Of a stretch of 64,000 nt of DNA, positions 7,563 through 16,353 are shown piece after piece (within the stretch, counting starts at the first letter, position 1; each line of letters opens with the position of its first letter). The stretch is from NCBI RefSeq assembly GCF_048006345.1, contig NZ_CP180351.1:1736001-1800000 (forward strand). Direction: 5' to 3'. The stretch comes from Marivita sp030148515 (GTDB lineage: Bacteria > Pseudomonadota > Alphaproteobacteria > Rhodobacterales > Rhodobacteraceae). The notes beneath the pieces are model-generated. The model had not been told where the DNA came from. It did not search any database and saw nothing but the letters and a program-made list of their open reading frames with translations. The translations under genes and the position numbers were made by a program.

Positions 7563-9325
7563 GCCGGGACCGCACAATCGAGGTTGGCGCCCTGCGCCGC
7601 CTGTTCCGCCGCATGGGGCCGCACCTGAAGGATCATCGCCGCAAGCTGGCACTTGGCTTTCTCGCAATGATCGGCGTGGCACTGGCCGAGATCATGCGCC
7701 CGTGGCCCATCAAGATCGTCTTTGATGGCATTCTGATCCCTCAGCAAAATCCCGATGCGGTGACCGGCTGGCTGATAACGGTCTTCGGCAATGGTGATGC
7801 CTTGCTGGGCGCTATGGCAGCGACCATTCTCGGCATCGCCTTGCTGGGCGGTGCGATGGGATTTGCACACGCTTACCTGATCGCGGCCGTGGGGCAGAAG
7901 GTCGTGGCACAGATCCGACTGGACCTCTACCGCCACGTCCACCGTCTGTCGCATTCCTTTCATGACACTGCCTCGTCGGGCGACATCATTGCGCGTCTGA
8001 CCGGCGATGTAAGGATGATGCGCGATCTCCTGATCGATGCGGTGGTGTTCTTTGCCGCGCGCAGTCTCGTGATCGTGCTGACCATCGGCGTCATGCTCTG
8101 GATGGACTGGCGTTTGACCCTCTCCGCCCTGACGATCCTTCCTGCACTTTGGCTGGTCGCGCGCTATTTCGGCAGTCGCATCAAGGGTGCTGCCCGCAAA
8201 CAGCGGCGCAAGGAAGGCAAGATCGCCGTTGTCATGACTGAAGGCATTTCGTCGATCAATGTCGTCAAGGGCTTCGCCCGCGAGGCCTATGAAGAAGAAC
8301 GTTTCGCCAAGCAGAACAACTCCTCCGCTGAGGCAGGCGTCGTCACAACCCGTCTTGCGGCGAACATGGACCGGGTAACGCAAGTGCTGCTGGCCCTGGG
8401 CACGGCGGTCGTGGTCTGGTTTGGCGTCACGCAGGTTCGGGCTGGCGCGATCAGTCCGGGAGATCTTCTGGTGTTCACCTCCTACCTGTCATCGCTCTAC
8501 AAACCGATCCGCAAGATGGCCTCAATGACGGCCCGCGTGGCGAAAGCCACGGCCAGCGGAGAACGCCTTCTGGAAATCTTCGATCTGGAGCCGGATGTGG
8601 CGGAACATCCCGGCTCGACGGCACTGGATCAGCGGGCTTATGGCTGGGTCCTGTTCGACGGTGTCGGCTTTTCATATGCGGATGGCGTACCGGTGCTCGA
8701 TCAGGTCGACCTCGAACTCCTTCCCGGAGAGGTGACCGCATTGGTCGGGCCAAGCGGCGCGGGCAAATCGACGATCGGGCGGCTTCTAATGCGATTCTAT
8801 GATCCCGATGGAGGTCAGGTGTATATCGACGGCTGGGATATTCGTAACCTCACACTGGATTCCCTGCGAAGCAATATCGCCGTGGTGCTTCAGGACAGCG
8901 TCCTGTTCGGTACGAGTGTTCGGGACAACATCGCGTATGGTCGGCTCGATGCCACTGATGAGGAGATCGTCGCCGCAGCAAAGGCCGCCGAAGCGGACAG
9001 CTTCATCCGGGCGCTGCCAGACGGATACGACACGGTTCTGGGAGAACGGGGCGAAACACTCTCTGGCGGACAACGCCAACGCATCGCGATCGCCCGCGCC
9101 ATTTTGCGGGATGCGCCGATCCTGATCCTCGACGAGCCGCTGACCGGGTTGGACCCGGCAACAGCGAAAAGCCTTCTCGCCAGCTTACGGCGGGCGGCTG
9201 CAGGACGCACCACGCTTCTGGTTGCCCATGATGATCTGACGCTGTCTCTGGCGGACCATGTCTACCGCGTCGAGAACACCAAGCTGGTGGAGATCGTTGC
9301 CGGTGGTAGGAGCCTGTCCGCATGA
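7559..9325 (+). CDS. ABC exporter, fused membrane and ATPase domains
   Basis: A 588-residue half-transporter of the MsbA/lipid and glucan exporter type. The N-terminal half has about six membrane helices (roughly residues 28-310). The C-terminal ATPase has Walker A in LVGPSGAGKST (about 397), Q-loop VVLQDSVLFG, signature LSGGQRQRIAIARAI, Walker B ILILDEPLTGLDP and H-loop VAHDDLT. The start at 7559 gives an ATGA overlap with the preceding glycosyltransferase, and the 3' end overlaps the next gene the same way. Its place inside a glycosyltransferase operon suggests it flips or exports the glycosylated product; a homodimer is expected because no second half-transporter is present. Confidence 0.9.
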   Translation: MSRDRTIEVGALRRLFRRMGPHLKDHRRKLALGFLAMIGVALAEIMRPWPIKIVFDGILIPQQNPDAVTGWLITVFGNGDALLGAMAATILGIALLGGAMGFAHAYLIAAVGQKVVAQIRLDLYRHVHRLSHSFHDTASSGDIIARLTGDVRMMRDLLIDAVVFFAARSLVIVLTIGVMLWMDWRLTLSALTILPALWLVARYFGSRIKGAARKQRRKEGKIAVVMTEGISSINVVKGFAREAYEEERFAKQNNSSAEAGVVTTRLAANMDRVTQVLLALGTAVVVWFGVTQVRAGAISPGDLLVFTSYLSSLYKPIRKMASMTARVAKATASGERLLEIFDLEPDVAEHPGSTALDQRAYGWVLFDGVGFSYADGVPVLDQVDLELLPGEVTALVGPSGAGKSTIGRLLMRFYDPDGGQVYIDGWDIRNLTLDSLRSNIAVVLQDSVLFGTSVRDNIAYGRLDATDEEIVAAAKAAEADSFIRALPDGYDTVLGERGETLSGGQRQRIAIARAILRDAPILILDEPLTGLDPATAKSLLASLRRAAAGRTTLLVAHDDLTLSLADHVYRVENTKLVEIVAGGRSLSA

Positions 9326-10524
9326 CAACAACGACTGACACGATGCCGTCATTTCTTGACGCGTGGCAGAACCCGCGCACCTTCGATGCGGTCTGTCATG
9401 TCTTGCAACGACGGCCCCGGCGCCTCGTACTGGAACGGACGCATTTTCCCGGCAACCGACCCGTGCAGTTGGTGCTTCGGGCCGACATGGCAGATGGAAG
9501 CTTCAAAACCCTGTTTGCCGAGCATTGCCCGCACGATACCCGTGCTCATGCGGATCAGGCCCGCGCAAGCCTTTTCAAGAGCCGCAATGGGCAAAGGTCG
9601 GGCCTTGATGATCGCGCGATCCATGTCGTTGACGGCTCTGGCCTGATCCTAAGGCGGCCGGGGCTGGATGAGCGCCTTCCCGGGTTGCGCTTGCTTCATG
9701 ATCCAAGCTTTGCGCGTGAGCGGTTCCAAAATCTAATCGGGCGGGATCCTGGGCGCTTCGACGTCGAACTGGTGGCGCACCGGTTGGGCAAGCGCGCGGT
9801 CTTGCGGGCGACGTTGCCGGACAGGACATTCTATGTTCGGCTTCGCGTGATCAAAAGCAATGATGGACAGGACCGTCTTCTCCGACATCGAACGCTCTGG
9901 AACAATCTTGGGGACCAGCCCGACTTGCGCATTCCCGAACCGTTGGGGTCCATGCCAGAGATCGGTGCCTCTTTCTTCGGGGTTCTTCCAGGCGTGATGC
10001 CCGAATTTCATTCGGCGCACAGCGCCGCCACCGCACGTGCCATCTCAAACCTTCAAGGTTTGGCGCTTGATGGATTACCCGTCCATACCGGGGGGGATGA
10101 GGCGGCGATCCTTTTGGAATGGCTGGCGCGGTGCTACCGCTGGAAACCCCAATTGGCGGATCATTTGGCAGAACCGGTGGCCGAGGTCAGTGCCGCTCTC
10201 GCGCGCAACGATACGCCCCGACGCCCCTGCCACCGGGACCTTCATGAGAAGCAGATCCTGATATCCGGCGGAGTGGCGGGCCTTCTGGATTTCGACACCT
10301 TGTGCCTGTCGGACCCGGCTCTGGATGCGGGCAACCTGCTGGCGCACTTTTTCCTTTCCGGGATCAATGAAGGTCCGCTTCGGTCACAACTGAAGGCACG
10401 CGGGATCGCCCTTTGGCGCCGAGCAACGCTTTTGCGACTTGCGATGATCTACGCCTTTTCCGCAGCGCCGGACGCCGCAGTCGACCGCCTGATCAAGGAG
10501 GCCCGCCGCGATGCTCGGGATTAA
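9322..10524 (+). CDS. APH-fold phosphotransferase (kinase), first of two
   Basis: A 400-residue protein with a C-terminal aminoglycoside/choline-kinase-type catalytic core: CHRDLHEKQ (about residue 310, catalytic Asp present, Gln where Asn is usual) followed by GLLDFDTLCLSDPALDAGNLL, the metal-binding Asp block. The N-terminal 150 residues are basic and show no motif I recognise. It should transfer phosphate from a nucleotide to a small molecule or sugar hydroxyl. Translationally coupled to the exporter gene (ATGA) and overlapping the next kinase gene by 14 bases. In a glycosyltransferase/exporter operon the substrate is probably the glycoside or its acceptor, but that is inference. Confidence 0.75.
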   Translation: MTTTTDTMPSFLDAWQNPRTFDAVCHVLQRRPRRLVLERTHFPGNRPVQLVLRADMADGSFKTLFAEHCPHDTRAHADQARASLFKSRNGQRSGLDDRAIHVVDGSGLILRRPGLDERLPGLRLLHDPSFARERFQNLIGRDPGRFDVELVAHRLGKRAVLRATLPDRTFYVRLRVIKSNDGQDRLLRHRTLWNNLGDQPDLRIPEPLGSMPEIGASFFGVLPGVMPEFHSAHSAATARAISNLQGLALDGLPVHTGGDEAAILLEWLARCYRWKPQLADHLAEPVAEVSAALARNDTPRRPCHRDLHEKQILISGGVAGLLDFDTLCLSDPALDAGNLLAHFFLSGINEGPLRSQLKARGIALWRRATLLRLAMIYAFSAAPDAAVDRLIKEARRDARD

Positions 10525-11665
10525 GGACGCCCACCTTCCGGGCCTTGCCGATCTGACACAAGCGCGCCTTCGGGTGATCACCGGCGCTGACGCAGTTGAT
10601 ATTCTGCGCCTGCGCTATCGCGTCGGCAAACGGGCGATCTTGCATATCGAGACTCACACCGGTGTTACTCGCAACGAGGGCAGCTTATGGTTCTTCAGCG
10701 GCGACAAGGCCGGGCGTGTTGCCCGGCGCAACAAGAAGTCCGCGCGGTTCGATCCGCAGACGCAGGCCCTGTTCGAAACGTTTCCAGACGATCACCGAAT
10801 GCCCCAAATCAGAACGTTTTTGGATGGTTTCGCAGGAATCATCCCAGACCTCACGGGGCATGAGGCAAACGGAAGGCCGCAGCTTCTTCGCTATCGGCCG
10901 GGTCTTTCCTGCACATTCCGTTGCCCTTTGCGGGATCATCCGCCCGCTTTTGTGAAACTGGTCAATGACGATGATCCGACGCGTTTGTCTGCATCGAACA
11001 GGGTTATGCAACTGGCGCTTGCCGGTTTCGGTATTTCAGTCGCCAGTGCCTTGGGCGTGGATCTTCGGATCGGCGCGATCGCCTATGAGGCAGCCAGAGG
11101 CAACCCGCTCGACACGGCGCTGGCACAGGCATCGGACCTTTCCGCGCTGACGCAAGCCATTTCGGGGCTGAGATCGTTCTGGGACGCTCGCATCTTGTCG
11201 GAACGGCAGATGGGGCCGGATCAGTTGTTCATGCGCGCGCGAGAAAGCGCGGAGTTCATCACTGCGACGGCCCCGGCCTGCGCGGGCGCAGCGACGGATA
11301 TCGTGGCGAAGCTTGAAAAGGGAGTGCCAATCTGTGCCCTTCGTCCCATCCACGGGGACATGAAGCTGGAGCATCTGTTCCTCGACGGGCCACGGGTGAC
11401 GTTGATCGACACCGAAAGCGTATCGATGGGATTGCCTGACTATGATCTCGCGCAGCTTTATGGACGGCTCTGGCAGGCGGAATTTGAAGGCCACCTGTCG
11501 CGCCAGGTTGCCGGGGAAGGAAGCGCCATGGTGCGTGCCGCGGCCGGACCGCACTTCGACTGGTGCCTCGGTGTCGTCGCGGTGCGGCTTGCCAAATACT
11601 ATGCACAGCGCCCGACACCGGGCATGGCGCGCTCGATCATGGCCATTCTGGAGCGATTGCGCTGA
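10511..11665 (+). CDS. APH-fold phosphotransferase (kinase), second of two
   Basis: A 384-residue relative of the preceding gene product. The catalytic loop is IHGDMKLEHLF (Asp present, His where the Asn metal ligand is usual), followed by VTLIDTESVSMGLPDYDLAQLYGRL. The N-terminal half is arginine/lysine-rich and diverges from the neighbour apart from general layout. It overlaps the upstream gene by 14 bases and shares one base with the next start (TGATG). Two different kinases in tandem suggest two phosphorylation steps, or one kinase and one scaffold; the non-standard catalytic loop of this copy leaves the second option open. Confidence 0.68.
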   Translation: MLGIKDAHLPGLADLTQARLRVITGADAVDILRLRYRVGKRAILHIETHTGVTRNEGSLWFFSGDKAGRVARRNKKSARFDPQTQALFETFPDDHRMPQIRTFLDGFAGIIPDLTGHEANGRPQLLRYRPGLSCTFRCPLRDHPPAFVKLVNDDDPTRLSASNRVMQLALAGFGISVASALGVDLRIGAIAYEAARGNPLDTALAQASDLSALTQAISGLRSFWDARILSERQMGPDQLFMRARESAEFITATAPACAGAATDIVAKLEKGVPICALRPIHGDMKLEHLFLDGPRVTLIDTESVSMGLPDYDLAQLYGRLWQAEFEGHLSRQVAGEGSAMVRAAAGPHFDWCLGVVAVRLAKYYAQRPTPGMARSIMAILERLR

Positions 11666-12762
11666 TGCTCCGTGTCGCCCATGTCCTGAACTCCCCAGGT
11701 CGGGGTGGCGTGCCGCGCGTGGTCGATGCGCTGGTGCGCCACACGGATCACGTTCGCGTCGCACCGCATGTGTTCTATCTCAAGGCCGGGGACGGTCCCG
11801 ACCTGATGTGTGACCTCGACATACCGCGCCGCGCCGCCGCCAGCACCAGCAAGGCAACGGCGATGACGGAGTTGGTCGCGTTCCTCGATCGTCACCAGAT
11901 CGACCTTCTGCACACCCATTCGTTGCGTCCCAACCTTTATGGCCGCATGGCGGGCGCTGTTCTGCGGCCTTCCGGGCTACGCATCATCGCGCATTACCAC
12001 AACGATTACAGCGACAAATGGGACACCGAAACGCTCTGCCTCGAACGCAGGCTTGCTGCAATGACCGACGCAGGGATCGCGGTATCCACCGCTGTCGCGG
12101 GCCATGTGGCGGAGCGCGTTGGCCTGGTCTGCGACCTTGCGGAAAATGGCATCGACCGAGAACGCGTAACCGGCGGAAACCGTGCCATGGGCCGGAGCGC
12201 TTTGGCCGTACCCACCGCTGCGCCGCTTGTCGGACTGGTCGGGCGTGTCTGCCATCAGAAAGGGATAGACACCTTTGTCAAAGCTGCCTTGGACATCGCG
12301 AAGGAATTGCCGTCTGCACATTTCGTGGTGATCGGCGACACCGAGGACAAGGCGCTGCTGGCACGCATGACCACCCGCATCGCTGATGCGGATCTTGGCG
12401 AGCGCATCCGGTTCCTCGGCCATCGCGAGGACATGGACAACATTCTGGCCGCGCTTGACATTCTTGCCGCTCCGTCCCGGTGGGAAGGTTTCGGGCTGAT
12501 GCTGGCCGAGGCCATGGCTGCAGGAGTGCCAATCGTTGCAAGCGAGGTCGGCGGCATACCCGACGTTCTTGGCGGTGCGGGCCTGCTGGTTCCGCACGAC
12601 GATCCGGATGCCCTTGCCCGGGTCATGACATCCTTGCTCGGCGACTCGCAGCGCAGAATAGACATGGCCCGGAGGGGCCGTACCCAGGCAAGCCGGTTCG
12701 ACTGGTCCCGAACAGCCAGCCGCGTTTGCGCCATCTACGATCGGGTCGCGAAACGGGGATGA
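11665..12762 (+). CDS. GT4-family glycosyltransferase
   Basis: A 365-residue GT-B glycosyltransferase, the fourth glycosyltransferase of the operon. The start at 11665 (MLRVAHVLNSPGRGGVPRVV) is chosen for the TGATG junction with the kinase gene; an in-frame start 102 bases upstream would lie wholly inside that gene. The donor half shows PLVGLVGRVCHQKGIDTFVKA, FLGHREDMDNILAALD and SRWEGFGLMLAEAMAAGVPIVASEVGG, a textbook EX7E donor site. Acceptor and sugar unknown. Its 3' end overlaps the phosphatase gene by 4 bases. Confidence 0.88.
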   Translation: MLRVAHVLNSPGRGGVPRVVDALVRHTDHVRVAPHVFYLKAGDGPDLMCDLDIPRRAAASTSKATAMTELVAFLDRHQIDLLHTHSLRPNLYGRMAGAVLRPSGLRIIAHYHNDYSDKWDTETLCLERRLAAMTDAGIAVSTAVAGHVAERVGLVCDLAENGIDRERVTGGNRAMGRSALAVPTAAPLVGLVGRVCHQKGIDTFVKAALDIAKELPSAHFVVIGDTEDKALLARMTTRIADADLGERIRFLGHREDMDNILAALDILAAPSRWEGFGLMLAEAMAAGVPIVASEVGGIPDVLGGAGLLVPHDDPDALARVMTSLLGDSQRRIDMARRGRTQASRFDWSRTASRVCAIYDRVAKRG

Positions 12763-13328
12763 AAATTTTCCTGATCCGGCATGGCGAAACCATCACCAGC
12801 GGCCAGACCTATGCGGGCCGCAGCAACGTTCCTCTTACGGCCCATGGACACCGGCAAGCTCAGGACATCGCGGACCAATTGGCGTCGGAACCGATCTCCT
12901 TCATCCTTACCAGCCCGCTTTCGCGCGCAATCGAAACTGCGCAGCCACTGGCGCGCCAACTTTCCATGACCCCGGTCGAAACGGCAGCACTGATGGAGAT
13001 CGACTTCGGTGACTACGAAGGGCGCGACAAGTCCGATCTCGGGCTGAGCCTGCGCAAGTGCCATGCCGAAACCCCCATTCCGGGCGGCGAGTGCCTGCGC
13101 GATGTCTGGGATCGGGCTGGAGAGGTTGAGCGGCTTGTGACGGGCCGAAACGAGCCAGTCGGCGTGGTGGTCGGCCATTTCTGGATCAACCGCCTGCTCT
13201 GGGGACGACTTGGTGGCATGTCCTTCGATGCAGCATGCCGAAACCGCATCTACCGGCCTCGTACGGGGTCCTATATTGCACTCGAACTGCCGCCCACGGC
13301 TAGCCAGCGCGAACCCAAGGAGACTTGA
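12759..13328 (+). CDS. Histidine phosphatase superfamily protein
   Basis: A 189-residue phosphoglycerate-mutase-like phosphatase. The catalytic signature FLIRHGET is at residues 4-11 and the second catalytic histidine is in VVVGHFWINRLLWG (about 140); TSPLSRAIETAQPL is the usual substrate-pocket segment. The start at 12759 gives ATGA coupling to the preceding glycosyltransferase. As the last gene of an operon that also encodes two kinases, it could remove the phosphate those kinases add, or recycle a phosphorylated intermediate; no signal peptide is seen, so it acts in the cytoplasm. Confidence 0.82.
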   Translation: MKIFLIRHGETITSGQTYAGRSNVPLTAHGHRQAQDIADQLASEPISFILTSPLSRAIETAQPLARQLSMTPVETAALMEIDFGDYEGRDKSDLGLSLRKCHAETPIPGGECLRDVWDRAGEVERLVTGRNEPVGVVVGHFWINRLLWGRLGGMSFDAACRNRIYRPRTGSYIALELPPTASQREPKET

Positions 13329-13739
13329 TCGACGATCAGATGATCGGAGCGATGAGTATCACGTTTGCAGCTGTGCGCTTTGTCGGGCTGGCCAATGCCA
13401 CCCTGCAAGCACGGAACCATCGAAACCAGCACCGGCAAACTATTGGCTGCAAAAAATGTGTCTTCCTCAAGCATGACACCCGGCGCACTCGAAAGCGCAT
13501 TGTTTTGCAAATAGTCACCGCGCTCAAGCAGCAACGGACGACACAGTGACGGGCTCGAGAGTTTCCATTCGTTTGGAATCTCGAACGCGCTTACATGCCT
13601 GCATCGGTACCGGGCGCTGCGGCGCTGTATATGCCGTCGGGGGGCGCCAGCAGCCTGTGGAAAGACAGGTCAACGAGGCCCGCGAGGCCTCGCGGCGCTC
13701 GACATCTGCAAGACATCGTTGCCCCAATTGGTCAGGACG
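13329..13739. other. 411-base gap without a convincing gene
   Basis: It separates the glycosyltransferase operon from the convergent LacI gene. Short open frames occur on both strands (for example 13271-13534 on the minus strand), but none has a ribosome-binding site or a recognisable motif. Two hairpins can be drawn: an imperfect one at 13556-13583 (CGAGA and TTCCA arms with a 2-base bulge) and a GC-rich one at 13674-13692 (CGAGGCC-CGCGA-GGCCTCG), the latter 46 bases past the LacI stop and possibly its terminator, though without a clear U-run. Confidence 0.4.
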
Positions 13740-14753
13740 TCAGGTCGTCTCTCCCGGCAGAAAGCTCAGGGGCATGTCGATCCGACCACGTTCCGCATCT
13801 GACCGTCCCCCGATACGGTCGAGCATGATCTGTCCCGCTCGCGCACCGATTTCCGCCCGCGGCGAGCGGATCGTTGTCAGGCGCGGCGTTATCCCGTCCC
13901 GGATGTCAAGGCCGTTGAACCCCGCCAGGGCAAGGTCATTCGGCACGAGGATTCCGTGAGCGTGGCCATGCATCATTGCCCCAAGCGCCAGGTCGTCGTT
14001 GGCAAAGAACACAGCATCAATATTGGGACTGCGCGACATCAGCGTCGCCAGCCCCGCGGCACCGGTTGCAAAGGACGATTGCGCGTCCTCGATCTGATAA
14101 TCAACCAAGGACAGCCCGTGTTCGGCAAGACGGGCTTCGAACGCGAGGCGGCGCTTGCGTGATCGGGCCGGACGCTCTCCCCAGGCTCCGACATATCCAA
14201 TCCGGCGATAGCCGCGTTCGACGAAATGATCGGCCATGATGTGCCCGGCGCTCGACATGGAGAACCCGACGCTCGTGTCGATGGGGTCCCCGTCACTGTC
14301 CATGACCTCAATCACCGGGCACTGCAGGCCGGACAGGATCTCGGAGGCCCCCGCGCTGTGTTCAAGCCCACTGATGATGACCCCGGAGGGGTTCCAGGAC
14401 AAGAGATCGCGCAGAATCGCTTCTTCTTCCGCCATGTCGTAGCGCGACATGCCCAGCACCGTGCGCAGCGACGAGCCCTGGAAGGCGGCGTCAATGCCAT
14501 CGAGAATATCAGGGAAAACGTTGTTCGACATCGACGGCACGATGACGGCGATGAGATCCGAGGATTGGCCGCGTAAAGATCCCGCAATGCGATTTGGGGT
14601 ATACCCCAGCGCGGTCGCTGCAACCTTCACGCGGACGCGAAGCGATTCAGAAACGTTCGGAGCCTCACGCATTACGCGCGACGCGGAGATCACGCTGACC
14701 CCGGCATGGTCCGCAACATCGCGGAGCGTCGGACGTGGCGCCGTCTTTGCCAT
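13740..14753 (-). CDS. LacI-family transcriptional regulator
   Basis: A 337-residue LacI-type repressor. Residues 6-60 form the helix-turn-helix and hinge (TLRDVADHAGVSVISASRVM), followed by a periplasmic-binding-protein-like effector domain (IAVIVPSMSNNVFPDILDGI, then VFFANDDLALGAM). It is divergent from the tctCBA/ltnD/otnKCI operon, and the 117 bases between hold two copies of a LacI-type operator. It therefore most likely represses that operon and senses the acid sugar or a pathway intermediate. Effector unknown. Confidence 0.9.
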   Translation of the reverse strand: MAKTAPRPTLRDVADHAGVSVISASRVMREAPNVSESLRVRVKVAATALGYTPNRIAGSLRGQSSDLIAVIVPSMSNNVFPDILDGIDAAFQGSSLRTVLGMSRYDMAEEEAILRDLLSWNPSGVIISGLEHSAGASEILSGLQCPVIEVMDSDGDPIDTSVGFSMSSAGHIMADHFVERGYRRIGYVGAWGERPARSRKRRLAFEARLAEHGLSLVDYQIEDAQSSFATGAAGLATLMSRSPNIDAVFFANDDLALGAMMHGHAHGILVPNDLALAGFNGLDIRDGITPRLTTIRSPRAEIGARAGQIMLDRIGGRSDAERGRIDMPLSFLPGETT

Positions 14754-14804
14754 GGGTTCCTCCCAAGTGGCCTTGCAGCATTAATCTAGGAGATTTTTGA
14801 GAGT

Positions 14805-14840
14805 TTGACAACGTTACCAATTTTATGACAACGTTACCAA
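14805..14840. promoter_or_regulatory. Tandem LacI-type operators before tctC
   Basis: TGACAACGTTACCAA occurs twice, at 14806-14820 and 14826-14840, exactly 20 bases apart (about two helical turns). Each is a partial palindrome centred on AACGTT, as expected for a LacI-family site. The first overlaps a TTGACA at 14805-14810 that would serve as a -35 element for the operon. A strong ribosome-binding site, GGGAGG, precedes the tctC ATG. Confidence 0.72.
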
Positions 14841-14870
14841 TAAGGGAAGTTTCATTTTAGGGAGGATATC

Positions 14871-15830
14871 ATGAAAAAACTGAAAACGTCCGCCATCGTG
14901 GCTGCCGGGCTTGCGCTGGCCATCGGGGGAGCCGCCCAGGCGCAGGATTTTCCGGAACGCCCGATCAACCTGATCGTGCCGTTTAACGCGGGCGGGGGAA
15001 CCGACCTGTTGATCCGGGGCTTTGCGCCTCACTTCGCCGAAGCTCTGGATGGCGACGTATTCGTTTCCAACACCGCAGGCGGTGGCGGCACGATTGCGGC
15101 GGGTGCCTTGGCCGGTCAGCGGCCCGACGGGTACCAGCTGGGTTATTTCTCGATCACGGTATCCACGATCCAGCCACAGATAAACGACGTGCCCTACGGC
15201 CTCGACAGCTGGTCTCCGATCTGTTCTGTCGCTGCATCGCCGACAGTTCTTTTCACGTCCGAAAGCAGCCCCTACACGAGCATCGAAGAGGCCGTTGAAG
15301 CAATCCGCGCAGCGCCGGGTACGCTGCTATACGGATCGTCAGGACCCGGTGCCATCACACACCTGACCGCCGTCGCCGCGTTCAAGGGCCTAGGCGTGAT
15401 CGACGATGTTCGCCACCTTCCCTTCCAGGGTTCGGGGCCTGCGCTTCAGGGCATCGCGGCTGGCACAATCCAGTTCTTTGGAGATACCGAGATTCTGATG
15501 CAGGGCGGCGGTTTGCGCCCACTCGTCGTGTTCAACTCTGAACGTCTCGCTTCGATGCCGGACGTGCCGACGGCAACCGAAATTGGCATCGAGCCACCCC
15601 TCAACGAACTGTATCTCTGGGGCGGGTTCTTTGCGCCGGCGGGTACGCCGCCCGAGGTTGTCGAGACGCTGTCGAATGCGTGCGGCGAGGCAATTGCCTC
15701 AGACGGCTTCCAAGCTTTCGCCGAGAAGACCAACACCGTGCTCAACTACCGCAATGCCGCGGATTTCGATGCATTCTACCGCGCGCAGTACGAGGCGAAC
15801 GGTGCCATCATCGAAGCAGCCGGGCTCTGA
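14871..15830 (+). CDS. tctC: TctC-family periplasmic substrate-binding protein
   Basis: A 319-residue solute receptor of the tripartite tricarboxylate transporter family, exported to the periplasm by an N-terminal signal peptide (cleavage after AAQAQ, about residue 24). Family features are ERPINLIVPFNAGGGTDLL near the mature N-terminus and NTAGGGGTIAAGALAGQRPDGY, which shape the carboxylate site. With the TctB and TctA membrane proteins it forms a secondary importer. The enzymes encoded downstream point to a C4 sugar acid such as threonate or erythronate as ligand (inference). An intercistronic hairpin follows the stop. Confidence 0.92.
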   Translation: MKKLKTSAIVAAGLALAIGGAAQAQDFPERPINLIVPFNAGGGTDLLIRGFAPHFAEALDGDVFVSNTAGGGGTIAAGALAGQRPDGYQLGYFSITVSTIQPQINDVPYGLDSWSPICSVAASPTVLFTSESSPYTSIEEAVEAIRAAPGTLLYGSSGPGAITHLTAVAAFKGLGVIDDVRHLPFQGSGPALQGIAAGTIQFFGDTEILMQGGGLRPLVVFNSERLASMPDVPTATEIGIEPPLNELYLWGGFFAPAGTPPEVVETLSNACGEAIASDGFQAFAEKTNTVLNYRNAADFDAFYRAQYEANGAIIEAAGL

Positions 15831-15839
15831 CTCTCTCTG

Positions 15840-15869
15840 CCTGCACCTGGCATCATCGCCGGGTGCAGG
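15840..15869 (+). other. Intercistronic hairpin between tctC and tctB
   Basis: CCTGCACCTGG pairs with CCGGGTGCAGG around an 8-base loop (11 bp, one T/G pair), starting 9 bases past the tctC stop. There is no U-run. It is probably an RNA-stability or attenuation element that keeps the receptor more abundant than the membrane subunits. Confidence 0.55.
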
Positions 15870-15893
15870 TCACATCATTCAGAGGCCCATCTC

Positions 15894-16352
15894 ATGACGC
15901 TGAGCTTGAATTCCGAACGCGCTGTTGTCGCGCTGATCCTTTTATTGTTGTCCATCGCGCTGTTTGTCACCGCCAGCCGTTTCCCGGCGTCTGACATGGG
16001 ATCGGCCTTTGACCCTGGCTTTTTCCCGCGCATCGTTCTGGGGGCCTTGATCGCCCTTGCCGCGCTGAACCTGTTTACAGACCTCAGGTCCGGGACAGGA
16101 TGGGCGCTCGATGGCTTGCGCTCCGTCCTCCTCATGATGGCACTCCTTGTGGTCTACGTGAAGGTGATGCCCGATCTCGGTTTTTTTGCCGCCTCGGTTG
16201 TGCTGTCGGTGGCCTTTCTTCTGCTTCTAGGCGTCCGGTCCACCGTTGGGATTGCGGTTGTCGCGCTTGGTGTGCCTGGCGCGCTGGTCGCGCTGTTCAA
16301 CCACATTCTGACGATGCCGCTGCCCACTTCGCCGTTGTTCTGGTGGATCTGA
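15894..16352 (+). CDS. tctB: TctB-family small membrane subunit
   Basis: A 152-residue membrane protein with four predicted helices (about 12-30, 44-60, 72-95 and 108-140). FDPGFFPRIVLGALIALAALNL is characteristic of TctB. It is the small subunit of the tripartite tricarboxylate transporter, placed between tctC and tctA as usual, with tctA starting 2 bases after its stop. Confidence 0.88.
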   Translation: MTLSLNSERAVVALILLLLSIALFVTASRFPASDMGSAFDPGFFPRIVLGALIALAALNLFTDLRSGTGWALDGLRSVLLMMALLVVYVKVMPDLGFFAASVVLSVAFLLLLGVRSTVGIAVVALGVPGALVALFNHILTMPLPTSPLFWWI

Positions 16353-16353
16353 G

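Noticed and set aside
13271..13534. Possible 87-residue protein on the minus strand in the long gap
   Set aside because: No ribosome-binding site or known motif, and it runs into the end of the phosphatase gene; kept only as part of the gap description.
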